Assembly: GCA_030038955.1 (NCBI GenBank)
Contig: JASHQV010000080.1
Location: 1 to 5,073 of the forward strand
From: Solirubrobacteraceae bacterium
GTDB lineage: Bacteria > Actinomycetota > Thermoleophilia > Solirubrobacterales > Solirubrobacteraceae
Direction: 5' to 3'
DNA: 5,073 nucleotides
The stretch's first letter is position 1, and every line of letters starts with the position of its first letter. The position numbers and the translations under genes are program-made. This document shows positions 4,016-5,073 of the stretch, piece after piece. The notes beneath the pieces were generated by a model. It was not told where the DNA came from and ran no database searches. It was given only the letters and a program-made list of their open reading frames with translations.

Positions 4016-5073
4016 GCGGCGACGAGCTCGAGCGACGCGGCGACAAGCCCGGACGGCGCGGCGACGCATCCGGGTCACGTGCGGCCGACGCACCCGGGGC
4101 GCGCACGACGCATGCGTTCGGGACCCGGGCGGTGCACGCAGGCCTGACCCCGGACCCGACCTACGGCTCGGTGATCCCCCCGATCCACCAGACCTCGACC
4201 TACGCGCAGCGCCGGCCGGGCGAGTTCGTCGACGACTACGACTATGCGCGCTCGGCGAACCCGACGCGCGCGGCGCTCGAGCGGGCGCTCGGCGAGCTCG
4301 AAGGCGGCCACGCGGTGGCGTTCGCCTCCGGGCTCGCGGCCGCGCACGCGCTGATCACGGTCACCTGCGAGCCCGGCTCGAGGATCGTCCTCCCCGGCGA
4401 CCTGTACGGCGGCACCTACCGGCTGGTCGACAAGGTGCTCGCCCGCTGGGGGCTCGCGTACGAGCTGATCGACCAGCGCGAGCTGAGCGCGCTCGACCGC
4501 GCCGTCCGCGAGCAGCCACGACTGATCTGGGTCGAGTCGCCGACCAACCCGCTGCTCCGCGTGGTCGACATCGAGCGCGTCGTCGAGCGCCGCGGGCAGG
4601 CGCTGGTCGCGGTCGACAACACGTTCGCGACGCCGGTCAACCAGCGTCCGCTCGAGCTCGGCGCCGATTTCGTCGTGCACTCCACGACCAAGTACCTCGG
4701 CGGTCACTCCGACGTCGTCGGAGGCGTCGTGGTCGCCGCCGATCGGGAGTGGTACGAGCGCCTCCGCTTCGTCCAGAACGCGGTCGGAGCGGTGCCGGGA
4801 CCGCTCGACTGCTTCCTCGTGCACCGCGGGCTCCGCACGCTGCACTTGCGGATGGCGGCCCATGCACGCGGCGCCGCCGCCGTCGTCGAGCTGCTGCACG
4901 ACACCCCCGACGTGACCGATCTGCAGTGGCCTGGCTACAGCGGCATGGTCAGCTTCCGCCACCCCCGGGCGGCGGAGCTGGCGTCCCGCACACGCCTGTT
5001 CACACTGGCCGAGTCGCTCGGCGGGGTCGAGTCGCTGATCGAGCTGCCGCAGGCGATGACCCACCAATCGGTC
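4012..5073 (+). CDS. metB: Cystathionine gamma-synthase/lyase (3' end outside window)
   Basis: The first 354 residues of a PLP-dependent Cys/Met metabolism enzyme, open to the right edge. The GTG start shares GTGA with the cbs stop, implying translational coupling, and it is the only in-frame start before the family N-terminus FGTRAVHAG (36-44). Y78 and R80 (YARSANPTR) bind the PLP phosphate of the partner subunit; S107-G108 and Y132 lie at the cofactor; D202 in VDNTF contacts the pyridine; K227 in HSTTKYLGGHSD is the Schiff-base lysine. AESLGGVESLIE (333-344) is typical of cystathionine gamma-synthases and lyases. Next to cbs, a gamma-lyase role (cystathionine to cysteine) is as likely as gamma-synthase. 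Oddities: a 35-residue polar N-terminal extension with a heptad duplication (RRGDKPG-RRGDASG), and a gap at 307-311 (PGYSG) where relatives carry about 16 more residues. About 35 residues are probably missing beyond the edge. Confidence 0.92.
   Translation, partial: MSGDELERRGDKPGRRGDASGSRAADAPGARTTHAFGTRAVHAGLTPDPTYGSVIPPIHQTSTYAQRRPGEFVDDYDYARSANPTRAALERALGELEGGHAVAFASGLAAAHALITVTCEPGSRIVLPGDLYGGTYRLVDKVLARWGLAYELIDQRELSALDRAVREQPRLIWVESPTNPLLRVVDIERVVERRGQALVAVDNTFATPVNQRPLELGADFVVHSTTKYLGGHSDVVGGVVVAADREWYERLRFVQNAVGAVPGPLDCFLVHRGLRTLHLRMAAHARGAAAVVELLHDTPDVTDLQWPGYSGMVSFRHPRAAELASRTRLFTLAESLGGVESLIELPQAMTHQSV

Noticed and set aside
4075..5067. A 330-residue minus-strand open frame opposite metB
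   Set aside because: It is a GC-rich antisense shadow; the plus strand carries an unmistakable PLP enzyme.

Overview
This is a GC-rich window whose coding regions are dominated by G/C-ending codons. It most likely comes from an actinobacterium. The paired cystathionine beta-synthase and cystathionine gamma-synthase/lyase genes resemble the cbs and metB genes of mycobacteria. The abundance of GATCG and CGATCG words makes me think of Thermoleophilia (Solirubrobacterales), but that is inference only.

Layout. Positions 1-285 hold no gene I can support. They contain a four-copy 22-bp tandem array (67-159) and a perfect 12-bp inverted repeat (194-236) in the leader of the first gene. Positions 286-1236 (+) encode a complete D-2-hydroxyacid dehydrogenase. 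Positions 1237-2623 have no intact gene. This 1.4-kb stretch holds decayed minus-strand coding sequence, six further tandem-repeat arrays of different unit lengths, and a compound palindrome at 2395-2510. The clearest relic runs from about 2239 down to 1515: it has an excellent ribosome binding site, a signal-peptide-like start and several frameshifts. A second relic lies at about 1398 to 1229. Positions 2624-4015 (+) encode cystathionine beta-synthase with a C-terminal CBS-domain pair. Its stop overlaps by 4 bases (GTGA) the start of a cystathionine gamma-synthase/lyase at 4012, which runs off the right edge.

How the genes work together. The cbs-metB pair is a transsulfuration operon. Cbs condenses serine (or O-acetylserine) with homocysteine to give cystathionine. 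The second enzyme, a PLP enzyme of the Cys/Met metabolism family, either cleaves cystathionine to cysteine or makes it from an activated homoserine and cysteine. The dehydrogenase is separated from the operon by the relic region and shows no evident link to it.

The most unusual aspects are the density of unrelated short tandem duplications (units of 14, 15, 17, 20, 22, 27 and 29 bp, plus an imperfect 21-bp pair inside the metB start region), the alternating four-copy 17-bp palindromic motif, and a roughly 16-residue gap in the metB product where the family normally has a conserved segment. I found no mobile element, CRISPR array, RNA gene or defence system.
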